This document shows, piece by piece, positions 12,337 through 27,200 of a stretch of 64,000 nt of DNA. A model generated the notes under the pieces. The model was given only the letters and a program-made list of their open reading frames with translations, did no database searches and had not been told where the DNA came from. Numbering within the stretch: position 1 is the stretch's first letter; each line of letters starts with the position of its first letter. The stretch comes from Salminus brasiliensis (lineage: Eukaryota > Chordata > Actinopteri > Characiformes > Bryconidae), in NCBI RefSeq assembly GCF_030463535.1, contig NC_132896.1, positions 19,697,709 to 19,761,708 of the forward strand. Reading direction: 5' to 3'. Position numbers and translations under genes: made by a program.

Positions 12337-14531
12337 AAGCTGTTGTACTGTTTATGTCTTTTTACTGAGTAAACAATCACAGTGCAGACTAAAAAAAAGG
12401 AAGGGATACCCTAAATTCAATAGCCTATAGAGTCCCTTTAGTAGCAACCACCGCCACCAAAGTTTTCCATAGCTTTAAATCAGTGCTAAAAGTATTAATG
12501 TACCACCAGGTCTTACGTATCTTCTCCAGCTTCATGTATCTCTGTACTAAAGTCTTCTGAATGTTTTTTGCAGGGTTCACACCAACTAGTCTTTTCTTGA
12601 GAAGAACAGAATTGTCAGTAACTTGGCAACCTTGTGTGCCTTTATTGAATTGGCAACACCTTTCGGTAATTTGCTCTTAGAACCTCTTAAAGAGGTTCAC
12701 TTACTTTTTCTAGCCTGCACTGTAGATGTAGACTCAATGTGCTCAATGAAAGACATAAACAGTACAACAGTTTGTGTGTTATTAGTTAGTTTGCCTGTCT
12801 AATAGTGACTTACATAATGTTATGGAATTAGTTTATTTAAATTTTAAAACTCATGTATGAACATCTGCTTTATGATTATGGCATTGGGCGTACAATCATA
12901 ATCATGTCACTCTGAAAAGCTGGAATGTGCCTCGCTTAAGATATAAGGAAGAACTGTGATGTAAAATGAGCCAAAATGAGCCACAATCTGCTTGATTCAA
13001 ATGTGATCATTTCCACACATTTTTACAACAATCTTACATAATTTTCTGTGCACATATGAATCAAATTTAAAGTAAATTTAAAGAACCAGTGTTTTCAGTA
13101 AATGTAGTACCTCAGAATACTAACTAAACGTAGTCCTACTTAGTTCTTTCTTCATGCAACTTCACTGACCTCTGATTAAAGTCTGCCAGTATGTACACTC
13201 TTTTTTTTATGACTGTTGTACTGGATCTTGTGGTGGCATGTGGTGACATTTGTCGCAGGTCACGGCTATTGCTTGTCTGGTCTGTATTTATCAAAGTGAA
13301 AGGTGAGTAATACAGGTTGGTTTCAGATGTACACAGTGTTGTGTGATGATGGATAAGGCTGTCTGTAAGTTTCTGAAATTGATCTTTGATAAAGCACAGT
13401 GTCGAGCTAAAAAAAAAAAGAAATCACAGTTAGGAAGTAAAACCATTAAAGTTCTTCATGGAGCAATAATTCAAGATACTTTGTTTTGTGAAGCTACACA
13501 GGCTTCTCTATGTACTCTGTGGAAACAGTGTGGTTTAATTCCAATGTTTGGAGTCTTCTCTCAGGCAGGATTGGAATATTGGATTGGATTGGAAGATTTT
13601 TTCTTTTAAGATTTTTTCTTTGGCATGGAATCTCACAGTAGCCCACCGAGATGTTGAAAGGGGACATTTAATGAAAAACATTTTTGGAGCTTGGGCAAAT
13701 TTTAGGATATTCGAAAAATATGCAGCCAAAAGATTAGACTGCAGACTGCAAACAATATACTGTGTCATGAGTGTGTAATGATCCCGATTAAAATAGATGG
13801 AAAGCTAAGGACAGAAAGGCAGGTACAAAGAGTACAGCTGGAAGAGACAGAGAAAGTGTGTATGTGGCACAGGAAAACAAGAGTAAGAGAGATGTGACCT
13901 CAAGGTGAAGTAAACATTAGCTAGGCAGCACAAACAGGGACAAATGAGAATACATTTAGAAGTGAAGTGTAAGAATTTGTGCAGTCAGTGCAGAGGAGTG
14001 AGGATAAAAGTGTAGGGGGTGGGGCAGCAGTGGTTCATTATTATTTAAAGGAACAGGCACTTTAGATAGGGCTGTTTTAGACAGGGAGAAGGCTGCTGCT
14101 GGAGGATGGGCATTTCTTGTTCCTGGGCTCCCCCTACAGTCGGGAAGTGTATATCATAATTTGAGCCACCGCTTTTCTCTGAACGTGCTATGAGATATAG
14201 AACTGTCATTGAAAATGAATGAAACGTGTGGACTGACATAGAAGAGCATTATGCAGTTCTTACAAGCGTTATAATCTCCGGTTCTTAAGTTACGTAGTGC
14301 AGTAAGCAGCGTGCTGAGCCCAGAGTAGCAATGGGAGTGAAGCTGTTCCCTTTTATACAGTCAGTAGAGCATTAGAATGATTCAGAAGCTTATTTTAAGG
14401 TAATAAATGCTGCATAGTGTAACAGTAATTTTTCATTTGTGTGAATTCTGACAGGCTGCACAGGTATAGGTAAATACAGTATATCTGTATATAGGTCAAT
14501 TACATAAGTGTAGATTAATACAGGTTCATAC

Positions 14532-14720
14532 ACTCTTAACAATAAAACCACCACCAATAGTTCTTTGAGCGATGCCACAGAAGAACCACTTTTGTTTCCA
14601 TAAAGAGCCATTTTTTGTAATAGAGATGTGTGAGTGTGAAGAACCTTTTAAAGACTTCATGAACCTTTACTTGATTTAAAAGTTCTTTACAATCAGACCT
14701 CTATCACAAAAATGGTTATT
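14532..14720. repeat. AAGAACC fold-back repeat fragment
   Basis: Shares GATGCCACAGAAGAACCAC, CATAAAGA and GAGTGTGAAGAACC with copies at 33601-33720, 54843-55027 and 58263-58503. Only the left part is well kept here. Confidence 0.6.
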
Positions 14721-16580
14721 TAGGCAAACAAACATGATTCTTCTACATATATATTTATTTCATTAGCTGTTTAGAACATTCTTGTGCCTAAGAATGCCCT
14801 TCTCACATACTGACATACTTGACAGTTTCTGCCTGTGTTGACATTAGATTGAAGTGCCAAAATGAAAGATGATATTTTGCACCGTACTTGTTTAATTGCA
14901 CTCTCAACAACATACAAAGTTTCATGTTCTTTAAGAATACAGATGGAATTGTAACAGAGGAAAGGGGTATAAAGTCAGGTATGCCCCTAAACCACTTGAA
15001 AATGAAAGAAAAGAAAGGAACCAGTGCAGGTAACTTCTCACAGAATTAAGCGAGTGTACAGCAGATCGGACAGTATGATATGAGACTATTCATGTCTCTG
15101 TATGTGACTGTAAAGAAGGAATACTATGACCAGGCTTGGATCTTCCAAGACAAAAAAGACTTTAAGCGAAGCTATATCTGTGATAAATCTATTATTTCAA
15201 TATATTAAATCCATAGTGACTTTTTAATCAATTTAAAAATAAAAATAAATAAAACTTCATTACTGTGAGACAATTATAGAATTTTTCCATAGAATAAAAA
15301 AACACTATTGGTGAAAATCATTTGACAATATGCTTATATTACAAAAGCGTTTTAGTGCACTCAGGGTTTCAACCGTAATACTCATCTAACACGAAACAAT
15401 ATTTAACACATGGAGAAAAATAAGTTAAAGAAAATCATTTATGTACCGACAGGGAGGCCGAAAACCATTGATGCATCAAATATTTCAGATTTGTGTTGCT
15501 CTTTATTCAATGCATGTGTAGGGCTCATGGATTTTGTAAAGTACGATGTAAACTGCGATCAACAGACTAGCGTTTAAAAGGGTTGTGAAGGTAATATGGT
15601 AATTTTGTTTGCTTTAAAATGTATCTCAAACACACCTAAAGTGTCTGAAGTGTTTGTATAAAACTACTAGAATGTAAAAGTTTTTTCCACATATTAAACA
15701 ACAGGGGACATTTTTGGTAAATGTTTAAAACTAACCATCAAATACAGAAATACAGACAACTTTACGATGCAAGTGTTCTTCTGGTGCTAAACAACATTTT
15801 AAAAGAAAAAAAAAGATTTAAAAAATCAACTTCAGAAATGACATGTACATAAGGATTAAGAGGACTGTTTTTAACACACTGCAATTTTGTCATTTTGCTT
15901 AGAATTACTTAGAAACTGTTTTTTTGCTAACAGAGTAGAATTAAGAACACGTTGAAGGTAAAGAGGTGTCTTGTGTGTTGTAAACATCACATCTTGTGGC
16001 TTGAATTCTGATACACAAAGTTACCAGGGGTAGGAACTCTCAGATAGGTCTGTCCAATAACAGCCAATAAGCAATTTATTAGCTCCCTATAATCTTTTTA
16101 AGCAATCATCCTACTCCTTCCTACTTCCAAAGTCCTACTCCCACACTTTTAAGGATTGTAATACACTTTGAATGACGGTCTGCACTCAAGCTAAAGTAAC
16201 AGCACGTTGCTTAATCCACCTTACCACACAAAGTACTTATGAAGCTTTCCCCTATGTCTTGCAGTGCGCTTAATTGCTGAGACACTCCTACTGAAGGCTC
16301 AAACAACTGTAGGTTTATGTTTGTTCTGATTTAGGCATGCTCTTATTCCCTATCTGCAGACCAGTAGAATGCCGAGTAAAGACTTTGACATGGGCAACAC
16401 CTGTTGTAAAGTATGCATAACTACACCTCCCTGACTGCTCAATGACCTCTTATCCCTGTCTGACCCATACAGTGTTCTGCCCTCAGTGCCCAGATGAGAT
16501 AATAGTAGTAATCAGGTGTTTGAATGACTGATTCAGGGTTTTAGTCAGTGAAAAGCATTGTTAGCTTGGAATGTGCTGGC

Positions 16581-19500
16581 CTACAGCTTCTCAAAGCAGA
16601 TGGAGCAGAGAAGGAAGATGGCATAGAGGACCATAAGACCCAATCCTAACCTCCGGTCCAGCCTCCAGTGGTTCAGATGTACACTTAGAACCTACAGCAC
16701 AAGGAAAGAGCAAATAAAGAACTGATTAAACTGCCACTGTGTTTCTTCATATCTTTTATAAACAATGTGTGTTATTAATTAAATAAATAAATGAAAGAAA
16801 TACTCTATCCACCACGTCTATAGACAAAATCAAACAGATTTGATTTGCCATAACTTGGAAACAGTTGTAAAACTTACATCCAGAAGAAACTCATTTCACT
16901 TATTTTTGTTGAAATTGTGGACATAATGGATTTGTTTTATGTATTTACTGTTTTCTAGCTCTTAAACGTAGAACAGCCATAGGTTAAAGTGGGTTGCAGT
17001 ATACAAGAACAGAACCTGTGTTCATGTGACAGACAAATTGAATACTGTAATCTGAAATCGGAGCATACAACAGTCAACAACCACTACAATACTGTTTCCC
17101 TGAATAGAAAAATAATCACCAGGTTCTATTACAAATGTGTTTCAGGTCAACAGGCTTTTAGTTTCTTTTTTTCTAAATACAGTCAAAAGAATTCCCTGTG
17201 TAAACTGCTTGTGTGCTTCAGATGTGGCCTTTAGCTACTTCAACAACAGTTATTAACCTGAATACTCACAGTAAGAAAGACTGAAGCAAGCAGTAAAATG
17301 ACTGAGTACACCAGCCCTCTACTGTTGATGAAGACCTAAGGAAGACAGAAGATATTTAAATAAATAAATCAAAACATACATGCATACATGAATAAACAAA
17401 TGAACGAAATGCAGCAGATACCAGGCCTAATGTCATCATATCTACAGTGGAAATGCAAAAGCATGGGCTTGTCTGGTCAAAAAGTGTTACTATGGATAGT
17501 TGAGTAGAAAACTATTTTGGTATTATTTTGGTTTTGTACAATTGTAGAAAGATAAGGAAAAATGCACCATGAAAACGTTTGGGCACCCCAAAAAAATTAA
17601 GTTCTCAAATAACATAAGATTACTAACATAAGAAAACTAAGATTAATTAGCTTGATAGTTCTATACTTAAACCTTGAACCAACAATCTGCCGCCACGAGG
17701 ATCTCTAAGCAGCTGCCTAGCACTCTGAAAATACAAATAACTAAAGCTCACAATAAGGAGAATGTTATAAAAAGATAGCACAGCAAATGGCAGTTAATAG
17801 GAACAGTGGAGGAGAAGTTGAGGTCCAATCTGAGGAAGACCAAGATAGCTTGAGAAAGGCAGTCCTACAAGCAGATCTGCCTGAGCTCCTCTGTGTAAAA
17901 AAAGCTAAAGATGAAAAGAGGATAACTTCCACAGCAGCATAATGATCTCAAAATCCCCTATGGCTGGCTCAAGATTCGCTAGCTGAAGATTTTACCAGGG
18001 CCATACCCTCACAGTCCCTCAACCTAAACATCTTCGTGGACAGACCTCAAAAGGACAGTGCATATAAGACAGCCCAAGAATTATGCAGAACTAGAAACGA
18101 AAATCCCCCAAACAAGAAAGGAAAAACTTAGCTGGCTACAAAAAGCGACAAGCTATGATAAGCTGTGAAATCAGGTCATGTGTATTTGTTTAACTATTTT
18201 CAGTAACGACTATCTTGACCAAGGGTGTCCAAATTTGTGCATGCCTCTTTCCGCAGGGCCCCTAGTGGTTGAATATTTCAGGATTAACTGGTTTAAATCT
18301 GCAGCTAGAGGAGTTATGGTGCATGCTCACACGGCACCTAGTAAAATGAATCAGTATGTAGAATCAGTGCTTTCTGTAAGAGGCTTTTGTTGATACTGGA
18401 TGCATGAGAGTGTGCGCTCATTCAGAGTGCTGTTTGGATCAGTAAGCGCTTATTATTGTTTTTAATAAAATGCAAATGAAATGTAAAAATTGATGGAATT
18501 TTGAAATACGGACCCAATCGTGCACCTGCAGAAAGATGTTAACTTAAAGAATGTCAAGTAAGAGCACAGACATGAAAGTACTGAAAGTGTCAGAAACTCA
18601 CTGTTGATCCATAATCTACCACCAGCGTGCGGAGCGCCCATGGGAAACCGAGTCCCAACAGAATGTCAAAAATGTTACTTCCTATTGAATTAGAAACAGC
18701 CATGTCTCCCATACCTAAAAACATGCACACAGCCAGGGTTTATATATTGAGCATATGAAAAAAAGTCACACAATGAAACATTATTGATTGGAGAATGTGA
18801 TGTTCATGCACCTTGACGGGCAACTATGAGACTAGCCATGCAATCTGGGACGCTGGTGCCCGCTGCTAAGAATGTGATCCCCATAATAACATCTGGGATA
18901 TCCAGCGTGAAACTGATAATGGTGACCTGGAACACAGAATAGATTAATACATCATTCTAACATTAATTAAAGGTCAGTTATCAGGAGTCAATAAGGCATG
19001 GTACATACCATCCACACCATGAGGTAGGAGAAAACTGCAATCCAGAGCGTGGAGGCCGCAAAAGTGACCATGAACCAGCGCTCCCAGCGGGGCAGCACAC
19101 AGTTGGGCACGGTGCAGTAGAGTAGACAGCTTAAAGGCCACGAGAACAACCACCTTACCCGTTCACAGCACCCTCCTGTGGACAAGAGGAGAAATCAGTG
19201 ATGCTTTTCACATAGTGGACAGCTTTACAAACCCAGGTCGCCCCCTCCTGGACAAATGGAATAATACACAGTGGGGGGAAATTAGTTTTTCAACCTCTAT
19301 GCTTTCATGCTCTAAAAGCATTAAATTGAGTTTGTCAGCTGCCATGAGCTCCAATCTGTAATGTGGAAGACAGGGAAAGTGTGGAAGATATATAACATAA
19401 AATTTCAACATATTGAGCTAGGCTTAATGCATTGAAAAAAATAATAATACACTGAATGTTTCCACATTTTATTATTTCAAAATAATATATCTCCATTTTT

Positions 19501-21163
19501 GTTCATTTAAACACACATTATGTGATGGAGTTCTAACTTTTAATAATGAATGGCTAAACAGAAACCATCCAGAATCACTTGGAATAAGGTCTCGTTACAT
19601 TAACCTACATTAAAACGTAAGAAATGGTTTTACCTTCTGCTGTAAAGTTGCCATTTTGTTTTTGTTTGGACAGTGGAGATAGAGATTATTAACACAATGA
19701 ATGCATATTCTACATATTTCTTAATAAAAAGTCAACTGAAAGACAAAAATATAGTTTTATGTAATATATCTGGCAATGAGGAGGCAGGGAGCCGTGGGCC
19801 AGCCCCACACATGCTGCATCAGCAACATGTTCACAGCTCTGGTGCCTTGCACCTGGGGCCATTTGGTACAACAAGTCGCTTGTGGCACATAAAAGCTAAG
19901 AAAAGACAAAAGTGCACGAGTGTCGCGACTGGTAGAGCCTCATTTTGGCCTTTGAGCGTGATTCTTTGAATTTCCCTTGTTGTTGGTGGAGGGCTGTCGT
20001 TCTGAATCACTTGAGCCCTGCATTTATGTTGTATCGACTACCAGGTCATGGTGCCCCATACATATACAGTATGTACCTTAGAAATGGTACAATACTATCT
20101 TTTTATTTAGAGATCTTAAGTATCGGCAAAAACTGATAGCAATCCAATATCTGTCCTTAAAAAATTACTCGTTTTAACTGAAGCACTTGACTGAAGATTA
20201 GCGCTTATGTTTTTCAGACAAGAGTTGTTACAGGATTGGCTCAGATTCATTCTTATTTCCATGCTGATATCGGATCCAGCATTTCTTGCAACCGATACCT
20301 ACCTGAATTAAGTTATTATTACTGGACAGCCCAAAATAGGCAACATAAAACCCAGCTGTGTTCATACAAATCACACAGTAAAACTGTCATCCAGCAAAAC
20401 CCCACTCTGTTCTACCTTTGTGCTTTCTGACATTCAGCTCTGCATTTACCCACAGTGCATTCAGAAGCTTCTGACGTTTAGTCTTGTGTACATATGGCTT
20501 TGTGTACCTGAGACCACTCAGGTGCAAGCTGTTGCTGAAAGGTTTTTGTATCAAATCCCATTTATTTCGATCCATCTGCCTGAAAAAACCAGAGCACATC
20601 CCAGTGATCTGGAAATGTCAGTCAGTCTAGAGGATTATGACCGTCATGTGCAATTAAGCATGAGGACCACTTTTCTAATCAGGTCACATATAAAAAAGAA
20701 ACATCCTAATGGGGCCACGTCTCAAAATAACGGACAAACAGGCTACACGAGTCCCTGCCACTTGTACAGGGGAACAGTTATATCTAGTTGTCCTCTCGCC
20801 TTCATTAACCAGTCTGTTTATCTGTGAGATAGATAAACTCTGTAGATTGACTAGCCTGGCAAAATGAGAGGACTGAAGGGCTGTCCTTCCTCCACCTCAT
20901 CATCATCCTCTTCTTCTCTGGGCTGTGCATCCTCCACGTCCACTCCCCTTTCTAGTGCTGCCCCTTCGCCCATTGTCCTGGGGTCCTCCAGTGGCTGCAT
21001 CTCGCTCTCCAATGCATCTCCGTTCTCCAAGCCCCAGGGAATTCCTTCAGGCCCTGAGCTCTCCTGACCAGGCATGTCCCCCGCTCCACTGCCACTGTCC
21101 CCCGAGCTCCGGTTCCTTATCAGCCTCTGCCTCTGTTGAATGAGAGAGAGAGCGAGAGAGAGC

Positions 21164-21202
<39 letters not shown>

Positions 21203-24200
21203 GTCAGATACACTTAGTTAAAAGGGATGGCAAAGAAGATAATGTATATATTAATTGGGAAGGGAGGAGGAGGCAGAGAAATAACAACAGACCCTGCAAA
21301 GCCAACCTTTTATGAAGTCCAGATCTATTACAAAGGTGAAGCAGAGCTCGGAGAGGTTTCAAAAGGATGCATGAGTTGTGAGAACCAAGCACAAAAGCAA
21401 GTGCATGTGCATGTTGATGGAATAAACAAACCACTCACATTAAGGCTAATAAAATATTTCATTCAGCAGTGAAAGGTGCAATGTCAATACACTGAGGTGC
21501 CAGTTTATTAATTACACCTACTTATTATACAATAACACACATAGGAATCTGACCTCCACCTTTAACCCATCAGTGCAGTGAACTGAATCAGTAAACGCAC
21601 ACACTAACTAAAGGGACAGTGAGAACACATGCCTGGAGCAGTGGACAGTCCTTGCTGTGGCACCAGGGGAGCAGCTGGGGGGTAGGTGCCTTTCTCAATG
21701 GCAGTTCACTTGTGTCGGTTCAGGGGATCAAACCAGTGACCTTCCCGCCACAAGGTAAGTTCTTTGACCTTTTGGCCACAGCAGTCTCTTAATGTCTACA
21801 AAATTACTGGCTGTAGTCTGTCTGTTGCTGCAATTGCCAGCGACAGATATTATGAATAGATATATTCAACATGCAAAAAAGGGATCTCAGTATGTCCTTC
21901 CTCTCCTGAGTAACATGCTCTACTCTTCTGGGTGCTTTACACCAGATGCAGGGATGGTGCTGTGATAATTTGCTTGCATTCGGCCACAAGAATGTTAGTG
22001 AGGTCAGGTACTGGCACTGGCTGATTAGTCCTAGATCAGAAACACCACTCCAGCTCATCCCAAATGGGTCCATCACTCCAGAGAACATAGTTCCACCACT
22101 CCACAATCCAATACTGGTAGCCTTTATTTCACTCTGGCTGAACCTTGTCACTCCAGAACATCCAATTTTACAGGTACTGCAGTTGTATAAGGATTTCACA
22201 TTGTGTGTGTACACAGCTGATTGTCTGCATCTTAAAGTAGCTAAATTAGCTCATTAGAGGAACTATATCTGGATATAGTTTGCTGATAGTGCAAACTGGC
22301 AGCTCAGTGTATTTTAAATGCTATATTTTAAAGCATCTACACATAGCTAAGTGAAAGCTGTTGCATCTGTTGAGAAGGTAGATGGAATGGAATGTGAATT
22401 GAAAGCTGTGTAGCCACTCTCCTACCATACCGCAGTTTTTTTCCTACATTCAGGAAAGGAGAAAACGATTTGTTCTATTACCAGATCTGCTGCAAACAGT
22501 CAAAATGTCTGCCTGCATTTTTGCAAAACAAAACCAGCTTTAAGTTTATCATCCAGTTGATCCATCCCACATGGTCGGGCAGTGCGGCGCGCGAGTGGGC
22601 GTTACCTCGGTGATGAGCATGCGTCCGGCCATGCTGAGGCGGGTGCGGGGGGAGAAGTGGGGCGTGATCATGACACGGAGGCTTGCCTCTGAGAAGGAGA
22701 ACTGGTGAGGGTGTAGACTCATCAGTTCGTCCACCATCACTACGGGCGAGTCCTGATCACCTGCACACTGACCTGAAGGACAGAGTTTTGTTTTAGACAT
22801 TTAAATGGCTATGAAATGTAAAACATGGTTTAAAAATGCTCCAAATATAGAGTTTAATAATAACATGCTTTAGTCATACAGTGGCATACAAAAGTATGGC
22901 CAACACTGTTGACAGTTGGGACAAGGTTTAAGGCTTATATTATCTGGCCTTTCCTAACAATGACTGTGAACAAACCATGGCCCTAACAAGCTAATTAAGG
23001 TCTGAGATCTTGGTAAAAGCGCAAAACATTTTGGGGTGCTTTTGTATGCCACTGTCTGCTAATGTACAAATGTAAACAGAAACAGCAGTGAATAAAGTCT
23101 GGGCACACAAACACACCTTTCTTTAGCAGGATCATGGACGTGTCACAGTGTGCTGTAGCTTCTCCTACTGCTATATCTCGACGTAGACTGCTCACCAAAC
23201 AAGGCTGTCCAGGAATCCCAAAGTGCTGCTCCACCCATCCCCAGATTTGACTATTAAATCTAAAACACACATATAAAGATATCACATAAACCAATAAAGC
23301 ATACTATGAAAACACTATTTCAAAAAGTCTGGTCCAAACACAGATTACTACATACTTCATAATAAGGATGTAAAGTCCATACATTGATATGAGGACTATG
23401 GTCTCCCACCTGTGATAACAGAGCAAAGTGTAACAGTTCATAAAACAGTTTGCTGCTGAAGCATAACTGCATTGTTTCAAAAGCTATTAAAAACAGCTAG
23501 AACATACCAGAGTACTTTCTCATCATAAATGATCTGCAAGTCAAGAACAACTGTCTGTAATAAATCAGGCTTAGAATAAAAAGAATACAGATATCTTAAA
23601 AAAACAATCAGCAAGACTTCTGAATTCTGTGATGCTTTACCAGAATCAAGGCCAAGACAGAGAAAATGTAGAAAACGGAGTCACGGAAGAGAGGCCACCA
23701 TGTGAGAGAGATTGTCTTTGGGGAAAATGAAAGAGAGACAGAGATATGAGGCTTGAGGACTTCTATTAACCAAAGATCCTTTCCTACTGCTGGGGAAAAC
23801 ATTGCTGAAAAGGACATACCGTACCTGTCCAGAAAAGATGCCACATACTCCGATGATTACCAGGATATTAAAGACTGCAGAGCCCACTATGGTCCCAACT
23901 CCCACATCTCCCTTAGTGATGAATACACCTAAGACAACATTATATCAAAATCATGCTGCAAGAATTCCCAAGTTATGGTAGGTCATGGAAGTTGCTCCAA
24001 AAAACGATCCTATACAAATATAATGCATATACCTTGCCTTTTTGACTTCACCTTTTAGTCTTTAGTTGGATGTTTTCTTGTTATTTCTTGTTATGCGCTT
24101 TTATATAAAAGGTTAAACATCTAGATAGATATGGAACAACTGCTAACTGCTACTGTAGTTTTGGCTCTGCCCAGCCTGAACCCTTTATTGCAGGTTCTTT

Positions 24201-27200
24201 TCGATCTGTCTCTCAGTAATATCCCAAACTCATCCTTTCATTCCCTCGGTTATACACTGACTAAGTGTATAAACTACACAGATTTTATTAATTTCCTGCA
24301 TTCAGAAAAATGAGGCATGCTCTCAAAGGCCAGACACAGAACTTTACATTTATCCAGGAAGCTTTTCTTTCGCTTTTTTATGATCTCCAAAATCTCAAAA
24401 TCTCAAGGATTTTGTATCTTTTCTCCCCAACTGAGACCCTTCTGTAGGCGAAGGTCGGTTTTCTTTTCTAATTTGTATCTATATTACACAAATCTAATTC
24501 TAATAAACAGAATTTACCAATAGCAAATGGTAGGAGTGCTTTACTGACCAATCAAAGACGTAAAAAGCTCTGGAGCAGAACTTCCTGCTGCCATGAAGGT
24601 GGCCCCTGCAACATCCTCACTCAGATGCAGGTTCTGGAAACCACAAGAAAGTGCTCAGCATATAACCACAGATGCTCATTATTGGACACAAATACCAATA
24701 ATGGCAAATGGCACACCATTAGAGAGTAGTTGGGTGCAGTGCTCACCTCACAGATCTTTTCCAGGGACGGCACAAAGTACACATCACAAACAATGGCGAG
24801 GGCGTAGAACATGTACACTGCCTGCGGACATTAACAGAAGACAAAGATGCTAAGTACTTTAAAAACAGACTTCACCTTTTAAGAGAACAGACTTGCATGC
24901 TATGCTTACTTCTCAACTGCGTCTTGTTGCTTCATACATTGAGAAACTGGATGCAGTGAAATTGCTTGATTTAAATGCATGTGTTATTTCCACATTAATA
25001 ATAAGTGTATAATACAGTTACATTTAAATACAGTTAAATATTAAATGTGGAATAATACAGTTACATGCATTCTGAAAATAGTTCAATTAGAACTTTCTGG
25101 TCACAGTGAGCAAAGATGTGTTTGTTGGAAAACGGACAGAAGTTCATGAAAAGAAAACTCTTCAGCCAGTTGTACAAAGAACATTGCACTGGTAAAGAGA
25201 ATAAAGGATTTAATTAAATACCAGCAAATTCTGGAAAGAAATATACCGTCTGAAAAACTGAGGAGGAAATCAAAAAGTAATCTTGCTTCAAATATTAAAG
25301 CAACATGTTATCCTAAACTTCTACTCGCTTATCTATTTACAGTAACAGAGATTTTGACCAGGGATGCCCAAACTTTTGCATGCCACTGTAAATGAAACGT
25401 TAAAATCGTTACATTTGATTCCTTTGGAATAGTGAACTTCAATGCATCATATTCTGTTCATTGTACAGGTGCTTTCTTCAACAGTCGGATCTCATACTCA
25501 CACAGAAAACGTGCAGCAGCACCGCCCCATGCCTCCTCTGCTCCTTAGTGAAGACGTCCTCGGGAAATTCATTGATAGCTGGGTGCATATGTGTGTGTGT
25601 GTGTACATGCAAAAAGAGAAACATGGTCCATTAGTAGAGGATAAGAGAGGGGATGAGTTTAGAGTATTGACACAGAGACAACTGAAAACCTTTCCCAGTC
25701 CCTGCTTGTCCATTAGACACGCCCACATTAGCCTCTACTGAGGCAACCCAAGCAGACACTGAGTAATACATGTTGTATCCCATTTTGAAAGCTTTGAGTA
25801 CAACTAAAAAGAGCCTCATTCTGTATTCTACAGATATGCATTTGAAATAATTTTGCCAATTCAAATATCCACAGGTTTGATGAAACAGGATAGAGATATC
25901 GGAATGGAAGAAAGAAGGCGCTGTTTAAAGTGTTCCCTAAAGTCCATTTGCAGCATCGGAAGAGCAGGGAGAGAGGGAGTGCAGGGTATTGCCATGAGGC
26001 ATCTAAAAGCCTTCTCTGTAGCTCCTCTGCAATTAGACAGTTCTGCCTAAGCTCTGTCTGTTGAAGAAACAAAGCCAAGGATCAACAATATTAAGCAAAT
26101 GCCTATCAATAATAGCAGGTGATGGTTATAAGCATAATAACACACACTGCAAAACTGTAGACTAACAGCAGAGAACAGAGGACTGACAGTTAAGCCTTGG
26201 ATACATTAATTAAAAGATTTCTGGGGATCACACACTATACAACTGAAAGGGTTCCTATTAGGAGACCTAAGTAGCTAAACAACCAGGCTTATGGATGTGA
26301 GTGTATATTAGTTTGTAGAGTTTATGTTGCCCCATATTCTCTTCAAATAAAGGACGCATTAGTTGATGTTCGCTTTCTTTTTTTTTAAAATTCAAAGAAC
26401 AGTGAAATATGTGGAACAATAATAATGAATACATTAGCAATAGCCTGGATGACCAGTGTTTACAATGTTATCTTGTTAGTCTATATAACACTAATAATAA
26501 AGTTGAATAGGATAGGAAGTGGTGTTACAGGCATGTAAAGACTGTAAATCTATATCCTATAACTATAATGCGCTGAACTGTCCGTGTGATGGACTTTACA
26601 TAACAAACTGAGTGGACACATCTTTATCACTCAGAGAGCAAGGTAAAGAAAAGCTTTGGGTGAACAAACTAACTCAGGCAGTGGCAGATAAACTCACAGG
26701 AGCCCATTACAAGAAACTTATTGGACAGTGAATGCACTTGACTAATGCACTAGGCAAGTTTGTCTATGGGTCCAACATGATCTGCAAAGTAATTGGTGGG
26801 CAGTATCAAATCTACAGTACCATGGTCATAGGGGAAAGAGCCAACAGGCTGGTGGCTTAGAGCAGGTGGGGACTGTCACTAGGGACTGTCACTTGCTGGG
26901 AGCTTAGAGAGGCGGGCTTGGGTTGTTAGCTCATTAACTGCTTGCAGAAGTGGGCAGGAAGACAATAGGCTGCAGGTGTGCTGTAGGGAAATACAAGTTA
27001 GTAGTGACATATTATACCCCTAGTTAAAACAGTTGCCTGGGGTCTTAATGAAACATCTGTGATATGCTTGTGTCAAAATGCTACAAGGATCCAGCTCCAA
27101 CAGCTGTAATTCTGATGCAGCAGCTTCAGTGCTCTGATTTCTTACTAAAGCAGCCCACAAAGACAGAGTGGGTTGTCTCATTGAACAGTTTATACTTTTT

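Larger units (their letters stand above)
10808..16580. other. Gene-poor interval between urp1 and slc24a3
   Basis: It contains the urp1 promoter, a TA run near 11569-11588, a dispersed transposon-derived repeat (11890-12336), and a fold-back type repeat rich in AAGAACC (14532-14720). The rest is AT-rich. The slc24a3 3' UTR must start at its high end. Short open frames such as 13343-13609 have no family resemblance or splice logic. Confidence 0.5.

Noticed and set aside
13343-13778. Cluster of short open frames on both strands in the urp1-slc24a3 interval
   Set aside because: Low-complexity, overlapping on both strands, and without similarity to anything I recognise.
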